Positions 12,761 to 25,056 are shown, counted from the first letter of the stretch. The stretch is DNA of 64,000 bases from Sambucus nigra (GCA_949130495.1 OX422221.1:481419659-481483658), one strand, 5' to 3'. Notes: generated by a model from the sequence alone, not told the origin. Translations and numbers: made by a program.

Positions 12761-14661
12761 AATCCCCCTGACTTAGAACTTTGCGCATCCCGAGCAATGT
12801 AAAAGAATCCTAGCAAGGCTCAACTCTTGAAAATCACTTTATTGGGATAGAATACCTTTTTCACGAGCAAGCGATTGCATTTAGCGTATGTAATAAGCCT
12901 TTAAACTCCTAGGTTACCCTATTAGGACGAGTTGTGTCTCGTGAGGGTTTGCCGAGAATATAGCCACAAAATTCGACTCAAAGAAACTTCAAAATACGCA
13001 AAAATTGTATAATTCAAACTTTCCCAGAAAATAATCATCATCAAGTCATGTTCAAGAGTGTCAAATCATAGTGCGTGTGCGCGAAGCCAAAAAATTTAAT
13101 CGCAGATTTCACCAATTGACCATTACGTTACTTATCCGAAAATTCGCTTTGATTTCAAAATCTCACATGAAGCTCTCACAAACGAATTACTCGAAATGTG
13201 GCTATTCTCTCGGTATGCATGATTTATAAGATTAAATGTAGTGGAACCAAATTCACGCATACAAGTAGAAAGATGGAAATTTATGGTAACCGGATCTCAT
13301 CAGTGGATTACGGATATAGAAAACGGGAACATTGCCTCTAATTAGTATCTTTGATCTCTTTTATTATCTTTTTGTGTTTTTGCTCTTCACGCGGTAACCA
13401 ATTTCATTATTTTGGACTCGGTTAGGACTTTTTCGGGCTAAGGGTGTATTGGGTAAAATTGGAAAAGGTTAAGAATTTTGGAATTTGAAAATTTTGCTTA
13501 TGATGTTCGTTAGTGCTTTTTCGGGCTTTTGCTCATTTTCTTCATCTTTATCTATATTTTTCTATTTTTATTTTTATTTTTCTTGCTATTTTTGTTGAGT
13601 GTAGCTATTTTTTTTCTTACCCCTTTTTCTGCACTTTCCAGACTTAATTTCTTGGATTGTCCCCTTTTCATAATTTCGGACCAGTTGGGGTTTTTCGGGT
13701 TGTCAAACAAAAGGGAAAATTTTATTTGGCTCAATTTGGGTTACAAAAGGGATAATTTTTCGCTACTTTTTCTAACTAATATTTTTGGGTGAGAAACGAA
13801 GGCCTACTTCATTGTCCAAAAAACTAATTGCATTATCATATGCATTTCGAGATGAATTAATTTAGAGATTTGTAGCGCGCATTTCGAGACAATATCACAC
13901 ACATTTTCTATAACCGATCAAAATGAAGGGATTGAGATCCTCGACGACTTATTTGATGCTAAAAAGAACTTTTGAGTTAACAGTAACTCGAATTTATTTA
14001 TGAATTTCACAAAGATAAAAGGCTCGAATCTCACGGGGGTTGTTAATCTCCACATTTATTCGTTAAGTCGTCTATGTTCGCTCAATTTCCATCTTTGGTC
14101 AATTTCGGTTTTGTGTATTTTGAATTTTATAACTTGAGACTTTAAACCAACTTTTAATGATATTTTCGAAAAATTTGAATTCCAATTTTTATTTATTTTG
14201 AACAAAAAATATTTTTCGATTTTTCAAAATTTTATGATTTTTTTTTTAAATTTCTGGACATTTTTGAAAATTTGTGAAGTTTTAGCAATACGCACTTGTG
14301 ACCCCCCCTAACTTAGACTTTTGCATTGTCCTCAAGCAAAAAGGACTAAAATCTAACTCAAAGCGAATGAAAAGTGCGAAAAAATAAAACAAACAAATAT
14401 TTAAAATGCATAAAGACACTAAATGACCCTAACACATGACTCAATAATACAATAAAAATCACCCCATACGCATCGGTGGTGAGACAACCTCTCATCTCTC
14501 CACAAACTCACCCGAACCCGCTCACGGGGTTCGGTTCTTTCCTCGTCTCTCCCGTCTTCATATCGTAAACCAATAATTGGAACAAGTTGGGATCTCGCCC
14601 ATAGATAAGGGAAAGACCGGGAGACGCATCGTGACTACTTGAAAAGGGATCCCTGTGATGC
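12761..14661 (-). other. E2 3' non-coding region
   Basis: No RT or integrase is readable here on either strand. Near 14290-14330 the minus strand reads GAGGACAATGCAAAAGTC..TAAGTTAGGGGGG, a polypurine-type motif frequent near the 3' part of Athila-type elements. At 12842-12970 lies a block conserved with E3 (separate entry). The T-rich ORF at 13529-13792 is chance. Confidence 0.7.
12842..12970 (-). repeat. Conserved non-coding block shared by E2 and E3
   Basis: Read on the minus strand this contains CTCACGAGAC..CTCGTCC, GGGTAACCTAGG, GTTTAAAGGCTTATT and GCTCGTGAAA, in the same order as in E3 at 59846-59945. It lies just upstream of the polypurine tract in both elements. The function is unknown; a packaging, polyadenylation or plus-strand priming signal is conceivable. 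Confidence 0.75.
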
Positions 14662-15570
14662 TTACTCAAAGCTATGACCTGCGTGCACCGATTCAGGGGG
14701 AATACCTAAGTTTCTTTTAATTTTTGGAACACATGAGTTGGGCTCTAATTCGGATGACACACAACTTTTCTCCTCAATAGCCTTCGGGACCTCTAGTAGT
14801 ATGGGTGTATGGTCACAAAGAAGGAATTCATCGATTTTATCTTTCCATCCGCTTTCTTCTAAGTGACTACAAGAGCCTAATAAGGATTGGACTTCAATAG
14901 TAAGGCTCTCATTCACCGGACCAAATTCTTATTCAAATTCTTCCATGCTCATGTCCCCTAACTCTCTCTCAAACTCGATATAAGTTCCCTCGCTCTCATG
15001 ACTAGACACTAAGCAAGCTTCTAAGGCGTTTCCATAGAAATTTTCCTCAATGCGCTCTTCTACGATCTCATCAATTAGGCTCATCGCGTGAAGATCATCT
15101 TCTTCCCCCGTATGTTGGGCTATTTGGAAGATGTTAGTCTCTAAGGTCATGTTCCCAAAGGTGAGTTGCATCTGCCCATTTCGAGTATTGATAATTGCAT
15201 TAGCTATAGCTAAGAATGGGTGCCCAAGAATGATGGGAACATGATTGCTCGAGGCGAAGGAGGGATCCTTGTCCCAAATCACAAAGTCTACCGGGAAGTA
15301 GAAAGTGTCAACTTGGACGATCACGTCCTCCACTATACCTCTTAGGATCTTCACGGTTCGATCCACTAACTGGAGAGTGATCTTTATGGGCTTGAGGTCG
15401 CCCAGATCAAGTTTCCTATAGATAGCGTAAGGGAGGATATTGACACTTGCTCCCAAGTCAAGTAAGGCTTTTTCAATTTTATTTTCTCCAATGATGTAGG
15501 AAATGGTGGGTGCACCGGGATCTTTGAATTTTAACGGGAGATCATTGAGTAGAATGGAGCTCACGTTCTA
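14662..15570 (-). pseudogene. E2 aspartic protease region (retropepsin-like)
   Basis: The frame continues from gag after a stop at 15568-15570. Motifs are LLDLGASVNILPYAIYRKL (the DLG form of the active site, usual in plant Athila-type elements), GIVEDVIVQVDTFYFPVDF and VPIILGHPFLAIANAII (the ILG flap/substrate region). It then runs into an acidic tail to a stop at 14662, with one further in-frame stop at about 14926. A retroviral-type protease cuts the gag polyprotein. In autonomous relatives RT follows directly; here no RT is found and the frame simply ends. Confidence 0.88.
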
Positions 15571-17562
15571 TGCTAGAAAGACATTTTTCTTTACCTTCAT
15601 CTTCCTCTTCACTGTTAACAAGTCCTTGATGACTTTCGCATAAGCTGGAATTTGCTTAATGGCATCGAGGAAAGGTAAATTTAATTTTACTTGCTTTAGC
15701 ACGTCTAGCACATCATCACGGGTGTTTCATTTATGGGAAGGAATTAGCCTTTGAGGAAATGGTGCCACGGAGGGTGGTTTCACTACTACCTCGGGCTCAC
15801 TAGTGTCTTCTTTATCACTCTCTTTTAAGGGGACATCTTCGGCCTCTTTCGTGCCAGGCGAAATCTCCTTATCTTTAGGTACGTCTTGTAGGGGAGGTGA
15901 CAAGTCAACTACTCTCCCACTACGTAGAGTGGTAATTGCGCTACATTGCTCAGGATGGTCATGGGGTGTCGAGCTAACACTAGTTTGACCTTGGAGAGGT
16001 CTTTATCCCTGGGCAGGAAACTTGCCCTTCTCTTGGATACTCAATGATGATTGCAACTTTGAAATGTTCGCATTCATGTCGTGGATCATGCGCTCATGCC
16101 TAGCATTAGTTGCATTATGGGTATTGATAAAGTGGTTGATCGTATTCTCGAGATTTCTCCGCGGTGGAGTGATATATGCTCCTTGAGGTGGTAGTGATTA
16201 CACATGTCCTTGCATGTGTGGATCTTGTTGAAAGTGCGGTGGTGGAGGAGGGGCAACATATGAATTAGGATTCATCGCAGCATGTTGTTGCCCATAACTA
16301 AAACCAGGATGGTTTTTCCATGAAGGGTTGTAAGAATTCCCGTGCGGTGCACCGAAATTATCCTTGAATCGTCCTATACCACTTACTTATTCTTGAAGCA
16401 TCACTTTGTAGGCAGGTATAGTCGGGCATTCCTCAGTTGAATGACTCGCCTCCCAAATTGCACACACCTTCTCGACGGGGTTTGGGATGGATCCAGTTAA
16501 TCCTCTTCCATATACTTCAAGTAGGTCTCGCATTCCTTTCTCAATTACATCCAGTCAATAGTCTGTCATAGAATTCTTTTCTACGTGAAATAGGTCGGAC
16601 GCCGATGGAGTGGTGGTCACTTAGAGATTTCAATTTTGAGCATTAGGGTCAGATGTATCCTAGGATTGGGTAGTCTCGGCGACATACCTCAGGTGAAGCT
16701 CAGCATCGCTGGCGTCTAAGTCAACAAATGGAACCTCGCACATGGTTTCAACGAGTTTCTTGGAATTAATGTTCAGCCCATTATGGATGAAGGAAATGAT
16801 TTGCATTTTATCAAAACCATGATAGGGACACGAGGTAATTAACTCATTGAAACGCTCGTAGCATCAATCGAACGACTCATTTTCTAATTATCGGAAAGTT
16901 TGAATTTGAGCCTTGATAGAGTTTGTTCGATGTGGTGGAAATAATTTCTTGAGAAATTTATATTGTAGCTCGTTCCATGATGAAATCGAATTTGGAGGTA
17001 AAGACCATAGCCAGGTCTTATCTTTATCCTTTAGTGAGAATGTTAAGAGTTTAAGGCAGAGCACATCTTTTGTGCAAGTTTGATCACTGAGAGTCTCGCA
17101 CGCCTCCTCAAATTCCATGATGTGGTCATATGGCTTTTCTGAATCCATTCCATGGTAAGTGGGAAGTATCTGGATCATCCCATTCCTGAACCGAAATTGC
17201 CTTGCATTATACGGGAGTAAAATGCATCCCGAAGTGACAGTGTTCTCGGGATATAAGACGTCTCTCAAAGGGAGATACGGGGCCTCTTCCTCATCGGCAG
17301 CTGCACTACCGTGTTAAGACATATTTCTCTCACTCAAAAACTCTGTGTCCTCACTTGGTATACTCGGAGTGCGCTCTGAAGTGTGTCCTAAGAGGGAAAA
17401 CGGAGTGTTGTTTGCGATTGAGTGTGACGATGTGGGAGGTGGAACCCAGAATTGTGGAGCATTAGGAGTGTGAGGGCTATCAGGGTCGTACTCAATTATT
17501 AGATTTTTGTGAATGTGGGTTGGAGTATTATGGGGAGTTGGAGTGAGTTCAGGATTTTGCAT
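15571..17562 (-). pseudogene. E2 gag
   Basis: Starting at 17562 (MQNPELTPTP), the frame holds a Pro/Thr-rich leader. The gag core follows at about 17250-16880 (LPYNARQFRFRNGMIQILPT, SLKDKDKTWLWSLPP, FLKKLFPPHRTNSIKAQI). Then come a degenerate zinc knuckle near 16460 (VCAIWEASHSTEECP, Trp in place of the second Cys) and a Pro-rich stretch. The whole gag-protease frame keeps one register over about 2.9 kb: I find 13 in-frame stops and no frameshift. Almost all stops read as CAA, CAG, CGA or TGG changed by C-to-T or G-to-A. Gag would form the particle and package RNA. Confidence 0.9.
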
Positions 17563-17687
17563 TAACTGGCTTATAAGAGATGATGATGAATATTTTTGTG
17601 CTTTTAACTTTTTTTATGTTTTTGGATTTTTGGAAATTTTTGGTCGAAGTTTTAGATTGACTTGATCTAATCCTAAGTCTACCAAGA

Positions 17688-17705
17688 TCCCCGGCAATGG
17701 CGCTA
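17688..17705 (-). promoter_or_regulatory. E2 primer binding site, tRNA-Asp type
   Basis: On the minus strand, a few bases after the 5' LTR end, the sequence reads TAGCGCCATTGCCGGGGA. This is close to the tRNA-Asp site TGGCGCCGTTGCCGGGGA used by many Athila-type elements. It fixes the element's orientation. Confidence 0.9.
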
Positions 17706-17711
17706 AAAACT

Positions 17712-19370
17712 TGACGCGACTAAGAATGTGTCTCAGAAGTTCGTACTCTCTAGGCTCAAGTGCAAGCCTGTCGCTCAAGTAATAATCCGATAAGTCGGGT
17801 ATCGATCCTCAGGGAAATAGGACAACAGAGTTGTGATGATGTTGGACAGACGAAGGAAACCTAATTTTGACTCTAAAAAGAAAGAAAAAAATGATTTGTT
17901 TTGAGAATTGGCTACAACTAAATGCAATTTTAAATTATGAATGAAATGCAACTATTCTAAATTACCTAAAATACTAACGATGAATGATTTAAAACTCGAA
18001 CTATATGATGAAGAAAACAGGACGGGAATACAATCCCTCAACCCTAGTGTATTGATGGTATAAAACTAATCGTAAATTTAAGTGATTAATTAGACCCAGA
18101 CTTTAGTACTCCCAAGCATTACGTATATGAGGTTCAAGCCCGCACCATACGAAATCAGAGGACGACTAAAGAGGTAACGCATGATAGCAACACTCGCATT
18201 GCATTCTAAAGCATCCCGGTTACCCTGAAGTAAACGAGATCCAAAGATCTACAATGGTTGTGATGCTACGCAATACGGTCATAATAAATCATTAAATTTA
18301 GAGGATTAATTTTATACACATGCAACTACCACATCAGGTTAAGTTCATGCATTCCGTCCTTTTAAAATCTAGCCTAACATGATGAAATTAATGAAAACGA
18401 TTGTTGAATTGCAAGAAATCATGATTAAACTAAGGGAGAAGTGAAGAATGGTGTAGAAGCAAGATTAGACTGAAGAAAGTAATCAACTAATTTACGAAAG
18501 CACTAAAAGAATCAACTAAAATTACTTATAATCACAGAAATCTAAACAAACTTCAATCTTGGAATTAAAACTGCAATAAATCTTCAAACTAGCATTTTGT
18601 AGCAACTTTCTCTCTCTAATTACCTCTAAAGGTTTTAACTGAAAAAGGGGGAAATTAAATGAATTTTTTCGCCCCTAAAATAATAATAAATCGGGTTTAA
18701 ATACCCTACAAGACACGAAGAGTTTTAGCTTAACCAGGACTCTCCATTGGAGGAAGAGTAAAAAAATAAAACTGTGACAGTCGGACCAATCATGTCCTCC
18801 TTCGGTTCGGCTTGGCTTGGATCCGAATCGGTTCTTTTATTTTCTTCCCGGATCGGTCCTATCCGGATTGGTTCTTTTAATTTCTGACCGGATCGGTCCT
18901 ATCCAGATCGGTTCTTTTAATTTTCATCAACTTCGATCCGTCTTCGGTCTGGGGTTCTCTGGGACTTTTCATCAACTTCGATCAGTCCTATCTTTCTTTG
19001 ACTTTTTCTTCTATCTTTGACTGCTCATAACTTTCACACCGGGACTCCGATTGAGGTACCGTTTCTTCTTTTGTACTTGTAAACTTGATATCTTCAACTT
19101 TTCTTGAAATGCCTCATCCGAATTCTGAGTAAAAATTATAACTTTGCCCTTTTGACTTTCCTTATTTACTTTCTTTATTCTTCCTGTTTCTTTCCTTCTT
19201 TAGTGACATCAAATACCTGTAAAATTAGTACAAAATACCAGAAACTCGGGGTACTCGTTAGAATAAGTCAGTAGCAAGATTATGAGATAAAATCAAATTG
19301 ATTACGTTGTTCGAGGTGCTAAAAGTAACTAAATTAAAGGGATAAATTTAGAAGAATTTATGCCTAATCA
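17712..19370 (-). repeat. E2 5' LTR
   Basis: 1659 bp with ends TG..CA, followed by the target duplication CCCTG. On the minus strand a TATA-like TATTTAAAC lies at about 18695-18703. Upstream of it, at about 18817-18945, is a cluster of 30-40 bp repeats built on GGATCGGTTC/GGATCGGTCC, which looks like a U3 enhancer array. The ORF at 18817-19020 arises from this repeat and is not a gene. Confidence 0.93.
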
Positions 19371-22300
19371 CCCTGCCTAATAAAATACCGGGTGATCATT
19401 CCTATATCAAATTAAAATAGGAATCCCAGGTGGTTCATTCTTAGCATCACTGTCGAAAAACCTTTTTACAACTTACTAACCACCTAGTATTCCAAAAAGT
19501 CGGTGCCAAATTTTAACTTTATATTTCAACGAGACAAATCATGCGGAAATACATACAAACCATTCACAACAACTGAATCAAATTAACTGAATAAATAATT
19601 AAACTACTTGCTGAATAAACCATCGGCCACCAAAGTAAATAGTCCAATAACAATCATCCAACAACTGAATAAATAAATCTAAAAACTGTACTGAAAAGTC
19701 TGGGCGACAAGCCCCAAGTAAAACTGAAACTGATAGGTGATTCCTACTCTAGGAAGGAATGAACGATGCGTCTAATCCAAGCTTCTGTTAGTATCCACAA
19801 GTGCCGCAACTACGTGTCCCTGGGATAGAATATCAAGTCTGGCGTCCTTGTGGCTGGACACCTAATAGGTTTTGAAAATAGTTTTATAGCAAGGAGTAGA
19901 ACCCAAAACATTTTGAAAATATTTAGCAAGTGAATTAACTACAGTAATTAAAAATGTATGAATGCGCTTCATATTTAAGTTAGTGTCACACTCTCTTGAG
20001 GACATACTCACCTATCCACTAATGTGTACACCTAACGGTTACTTTAACCCCACCAGTTGTACTATCCCATCCAACTAGTTCTAGTATAATCCTCCCTTGC
20101 CTTTCTTCTCTAAACTGAGTATTATTATTCATGGGTTATAAGTTATCCCTCCAATTAACTTAATGAATTCCTTTTAAATAATATCATATAACCGTGACAC
20201 AAGTTATATAAAGTAAATATATCACACAATGTATTATTACCCGCATATAATATTTAATACCATTATATACGTATCTTTACTACAACATCCACACATATGT
20301 CAACTGTATATCCATCCTTCCGAGTTTACCCTTGCCGGATGATTTCCTCTAAAGTACTATCATACTAGGTATGCTCACTTAACCTAGTTACCTAAGTCGG
20401 AATCGCTCACCAACTTGGCCTAAAATATCAACATAGTGGAGGCGGTCATATTCCTTCCCTGAAAGTGAGATAAGCCCCTCACCCATATACCGGACGCTAT
20501 GACCTGGGGACATACTCGCCCTACTCCTCAAGCTAGGGGATTCACCCACATCGCGTAACCTCCCTTGATAGCATTAGAGTATATAAATTAAATAAATATC
20601 TAGTCCCTAATATTTAATAGTACACACATCGTACATACATATATATATACTATCACCACACCATATATATATAATATAAATCTCGGCTTTACCGTGTACT
20701 AAAACTCGTAACATTAGCCTATATGGATTCCCGAGACTATGGTCTGACTAAAAATAATTAATTTTTTTCCTTAATTAATTTATTACCTTCCCGAGTCTAC
20801 AGTCCGACTCTAATTTAATTAATTTACACATGAATTAATTTAATACTTGGTGTTGCCCAACCAATATACCCGGACTTGCTTACTTGGCCCATACCATCGT
20901 TAATACCCGATTTCATATTCCACCCCCTAATTAATTAATTACACCTCAATTCATTTAATAATGTAGTGCCACTCAACTACAATACCCGAACATTTTCCCT
21001 CGGTATGAAATTAACACTAAAATTTATTTCCCAAATTCATCTCTCGAGACATCTAATCATTTCCCTCCTAAACCCAATCATATCCCCTTATAATTGCTAA
21101 GGAATATGTGCTACATATTCATTTATCACTAAATAAAAGTAGGGGAATAAATCTTAAATTAATTTCCCCTTATATATTAAACTAGCCAATCTGCCAAAAA
21201 TTTCAGACCATCGATCGAACATGTCTGCTCCTTCTCCGACCTTCTGTTTCGCCATTTATGAACCCTCAAGCTTTTAGTTTCTTTCCAAACCCTTACCCAA
21301 TCACAACCAACATTTCAAGTACATGAAAATATGTTCTAATCTTCTTAGAAGACCTAAATCATTCATCGTTTCATCAAAATCTCGAACTTTTCCCGAATTG
21401 GGTTTTTCCCGGGTTTATTCTACTAAGATATGAATTCGTCATACAGATTCAAAACTTGTCACCAATACTTACTAATTAAAATCCTACAATTGATTCCAGC
21501 ATTCCCATATCCAAATCTACCTTTAATTTAGTCTCAAATCTGCATATACTACTCAAATCCGGAAAACCCCTTTTTAACTATTTAACCCATAACCAAAAAT
21601 AGATTTTTGATACACATACTATGATATGAATTGATTATCACAATTTAAAAATCACAATAGTTAACCACTTTCCTATAATTATTCATAGAGTCTGATCCGT
21701 TGGTGTAGAAGATGGTTGATGACTAACACTCACTTTGTCCTTTAATTTGACTCCAAAAGTTTCACAATTTGATCTTGATTTCTTTCCTCTATTTCTATCT
21801 CAAAACCCTAGGTTTAGAATTTTGTTAACTGCCATTCAACACTCCCTCAATTAGGTTTAAAACCCCTAATCCCGTTTTTAGCCACATGGGCCTAATTAAA
21901 ATGGCCCAAATCCTCCTCGTGTGGGCCCGACTATGCCCAAAAATGCCCCGAGACCCGATTATTATCCCCGGGTACTCTTTTCTAACTAACTCGACCCATC
22001 CGGACTCAACCGCGTACTCAGAATTATTATCCGAAATACTTTATAACATTCTCCAATTTTGACCTCAAAATGCGACACATAGAATTTCGAACCATTAAGT
22101 TTAAAGTCGTCAAATATAAATAATTCTTTCCACTCAAATAAATTCTCCAAATCATAAATTTAAGTTTCTCCAATTTAAATATTTTTCTTTCTTCCAAAAA
22201 TAAATAAATACTAAATCCTCAAAATTACAGGGTGTTACAACATCCTTATAGATTCATTAAGGGAGAAGAAGTTGCGAGGAGGGAAAATTTTCTCCCAGCC

Positions 22301-22912
22301 TACTTGGTGCAAAAGTCTTCAAGAAAAGTAGAAGAAAGTCATGTGGAGACTCACAAGTTAGGCATTATGATAATCATTCATTTGTAGAATGGGTTTTAGC
22401 TCACCCCACTAAGGCACAAACCAACGGAGGTGACTAGCTCCACTTGCCATTAACACTTATGCAGAAATCGAAAGACTAAGTACCAAAGACTGGAAAATAT
22501 AAATACCAGGATTAACATGCCAGCAGTTAAGCCAAGGGGCGTGTAGGCCGATACCCCCTATTTGGTAGATTTCCTTTTTCCCTTTTCCCCCCCTCAGTTC
22601 CAAATAAATCCCTTTCAAAAGTGTATTTATAACAAAGTCTCATGGGTATTTCTTTGCTTAAAAATTCAAAAATATGGTCAAATATCCAAAAAAAAAATAT
22701 AGTGCAGAATTTGTCGGACGAGCAATGCATGATTGGGACATCGTCTGAATATGCTCAACCGCAAAATACTTCTAGTCTCAAATGTTATGGATCCACGATG
22801 TCCACACAGAGATAGTATGCAAAATAAAGAAAAATATAAAATCAAAATCAGTAATAAGTAGAAGTATAAAAAATATAGTGTAGAATTCAACTGAGTAATA
22901 CAGAACCCTTAC

Positions 22913-23170
22913 CCCTAACAAAAAGTCATCTACAGGCATGGGAGGATGATCTAGCACTGAATGGGGGCAATGAGGAATATTTACTGTGTCCCTTCCTTCC
23001 ATCCGCACACAGTACGGAGTTAGCCCGTACTCTCGAAGAGGAGGGGCCTCCATTGCCACTATTCCACAACGCCTATCCAATGCTTGCTCTAGAACACCAA
23101 ATCCCACAACGTGCACTGACTACTTCACCTCATCAAGGAGGTACTCCCCACTCAATATTGGCCTAGTCAT
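22913..23170 (-). pseudogene. Antisense ORF, first exon (unknown protein)
   Basis: From ATG at 23170 the frame reads MTRPILSGEYLLDEVK, one TAG stop, then SVHVVGFGVLEQALDRRCG..REYGLTPYCVRMEG..PHSVLDHPPMPVDDFLLG. It ends at a possible splice donor GTAAGG (22912). Codon use and composition look protein-like, unlike the AT-rich DNA around. I do not recognise a domain and saw no plant mobile domain or protease signature. The stop fits CAG changed to TAG. Confidence 0.4.
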
Positions 23171-23240
23171 CGACGTTCACAGTGTTTTCCATTTTCTTCA
23201 AAAAATCTCACAAAAAGATTCACAAAAACTCTTCCCTGGT

Positions 23241-23310
23241 TTGAGAGAGAGAGAGAGAGAGAGAGAATTCAATTTTAGGGTTAATAATGAGGGTCCCCCC
23301 CCCCCCCTCT
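23241..23310. repeat. (GA)n repeat and C homopolymer
   Basis: A GA microsatellite at about 23241-23268 is followed by a C homopolymer of about 13 bases at 23295-23307. Confidence 0.95.
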
Positions 23311-23318
23311 TTTATATA
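23309..23318 (-). promoter_or_regulatory. TATA box of the antisense ORF
   Basis: TATATAAAAG on the minus strand, about 140 bp upstream of the ATG at 23170 and followed by a CT-rich leader, as in many plant core promoters. Confidence 0.45.
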
Positions 23319-23331
23319 GGGATAAGGGGCC

Positions 23332-23775
23332 TGCCAGCCATCTCCGCTCTATGTCTGCAAACCGACAGGTAACCTTTGGGAATTAGAGAAACCAATAAAC
23401 TCCGTGTCACCTGTCGACTGACACATAATTGACATTGGCCTTTTGAATCGTCCATGATACCCTTGTTGGTCGTACACATTATTAGGTCCTCTTAATTGAC
23501 TTTCGCCTGGACAATTGGGCACGATTCCTGTATAGATTGCACAAACTCCTTAGGTCCTCAGAATTGATCCTGACCTTCAAAATAAGTTGTGATCCCCGTA
23601 TTAGTCTCAAACAACTCCTAGGTCCTCAGAATCATGCCTTTACCCTCATCACAATAAAAACCCGCCTTGGTATCTCTTCAAATGTGACGCATAAGGGCTC
23701 AACAGTCACAACCTCCATTATGGTGTTTGTATTTCGACGGCCTTTTTTTTATCCTAAGCTCTCCCATCTAGGGAT
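23332..23775 (+). other. Possible start of the E1 3' LTR
   Basis: A purine-rich tract (AGGGATAAGGGG, 23318-23329) is followed by TGCCAGCC at 23332, which could be a polypurine tract and LTR start. The motif TTAGGTCCTC recurs three times (about 23481, 23551, 23618). No gene is seen. The LTR would continue after C1 at 29592. Confidence 0.3.
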
Positions 23776-25053
23776 TGTAAGAAAAAAGTTCCAAATATAA
23801 CGAATTTTTATCTATCTTATTCCGTGTTTAGACAAAACCAATTGAGTCGTAGGCTAGAACTTCAGTTGTTTACCTTTTAATCATATTATGTGTTTATTGA
23901 AGAGGTAGTGACCAAGTTAGAAGATCTACATCATCATGATGTCTTTTGTTCCACGCATCATCGTTATATTCCAAAGATCTCTCGGTTACGAATATGTATA
24001 TATTTTTTATTCTTGGATATTTAACTTCGGGTGTTGGTTTATAAATATTATTTTAAAATGTCTTAATTTATTTTTCAAAATTTTTTTGGAAAATTCCCTA
24101 AGTAGTTAGAACGACAATCATGATATCATTCGAACGATACTCAGGGGTCTCATTGAAACTGATCCAATGACGTTCAAAAGACTTATTTTATATTCCTTTG
24201 CTATCTCGTCTGATATCTCGTTTGATGCTGGTTCCGATGAACTCTATGGAGTTGATCGAATGAGCCTTAAGAACACATTCGAAAGACATGATGAGGTTTT
24301 TATTTCTTTGAGATATTCATCCAATGTTTCATCCTTAACTCAATTATAGAAAACCTTCTATAAGTAGGAGTGCGGAGCAACAGTTTTATTTTAGGCTTTA
24401 ACTTAGTTTTTGAGTTCCCAAACTCTTCCATAAACGTCTCTGAGTTAATATGATTGTTTATGATCAAGTTTTCAAAATCAAAACCCTAGTTTACACCTAA
24501 ACAATTTTAGGTCCAAGTTTCACCATATATAAACTTTGAGATCTATGTTTGTGGGAACCATTGTTGATTTACTTTCTTCATATTATTGAGAAATTGTTTC
24601 GTTCAGTGGATTATGTGCCTTGTCAGTTTACATACGGTGGGCCTCGTGTGTGATGGTTGGTGAGGTTCCTACGTGTTTTTGTGGATGAGGGATTTCATAT
24701 TGAAGACACGTCAAGGCTTGTGAGGGTGTGAAGTCATTGTGTAATTCTTCTGCCAGTCTTGTATAATTCTGTATCATAGTGAATTACGTTGTTTGGATAA
24801 TTCGATATTTTTTACATTTGGGGTTTCCTCGTACATCGGGCGTTGTGATTGTTTATTTCACTTTATATTACTATCACCCAGATGCATGTTTTAAAATTAA
24901 ACAAATTGGATAAAATTGTTTAATCAGAATAATCAGTTTCAATTCGGTACTTAATTTATTAAGTTAATTAAATTGCTTAATTTGAAAAGGATACAAAATT
25001 AATTTATGTGTTTTAGACCATCGATATTAGATTTTGGCACATCAGGACCTACA
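23776..25053 (+). repeat. C1 5' LTR
   Basis: 1278 bp, from TGTAAGAAAA to GGACCTACA. It carries ATTCGAACGAT palindromes near 24130 and 24280, and is about 400 bp shorter than the 3' LTR because that copy has an internal duplication. Confidence 0.85.
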
Positions 25054-25056
25054 TAT

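Larger units (their letters stand above)
11122..19370 (-). mobile_element. E2: Athila-like Gypsy element with gag and protease only
   Basis: Two long direct repeats (11122-12760 and 17712-19370) bound the element, with TG..CA ends and a perfect 5-bp target duplication CCCTG (11117-11121 and 19371-19375). It runs on the minus strand: tRNA-Asp primer site next to the right-hand LTR, then gag and protease, about 1.9 kb of non-coding DNA, and a polypurine tract next to the left-hand LTR. The internal region is about 4.95 kb, and RT, RNase H and integrase are missing. It inserted 12 bp inside the end of solo LTR A. The LTRs differ at about 10 of the first 180 positions by eye, so it is not recent. 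Confidence 0.93.
11110..22239 (-). mobile_element. Solo LTR A (Gypsy-type, minus orientation), split by E2
   Basis: The ends form TGTGACACCCTG..CAGGGTGTTACA and are flanked by a perfect 5-bp duplication ACATC (11105-11109 and 22240-22244). After removing E2 the element is about 2.9 kb and has no internal gag, pol or primer site, so it is a solo LTR left by LTR-LTR recombination. Read on the minus strand it begins TGTAACACCCTGTAATTTTG, a start common in long plant Gypsy LTRs of the chromovirus type. The part at 19376-22239 holds no gene. Confidence 0.85.
22245..23331 (-). other. E1 3' internal region with antisense gene-like structure
   Basis: On the minus strand there is a TATA box (TATATAAAAG, 23309-23318), a leader with a C/G homopolymer and a CT repeat (23241-23270), an ATG at 23170 and an open stretch to a GTAAGG donor-like site at 22911-22912. 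Downstream exons are not resolved. This fits an antisense additional ORF of a Tat-type element with its own promoter, or a captured gene fragment. Confidence 0.4.

Noticed and set aside
15571..17562. Repeat-induced point mutation (RIP) as in fungi
   Set aside because: The stop pattern recalls RIP, but the element families are plant-type; cytosine deamination at methylated sites explains it without RIP.
22986..23372. 128-codon plus-strand ORF
   Set aside because: It overlaps the better supported antisense exon, and its middle is a GA repeat and C homopolymer.
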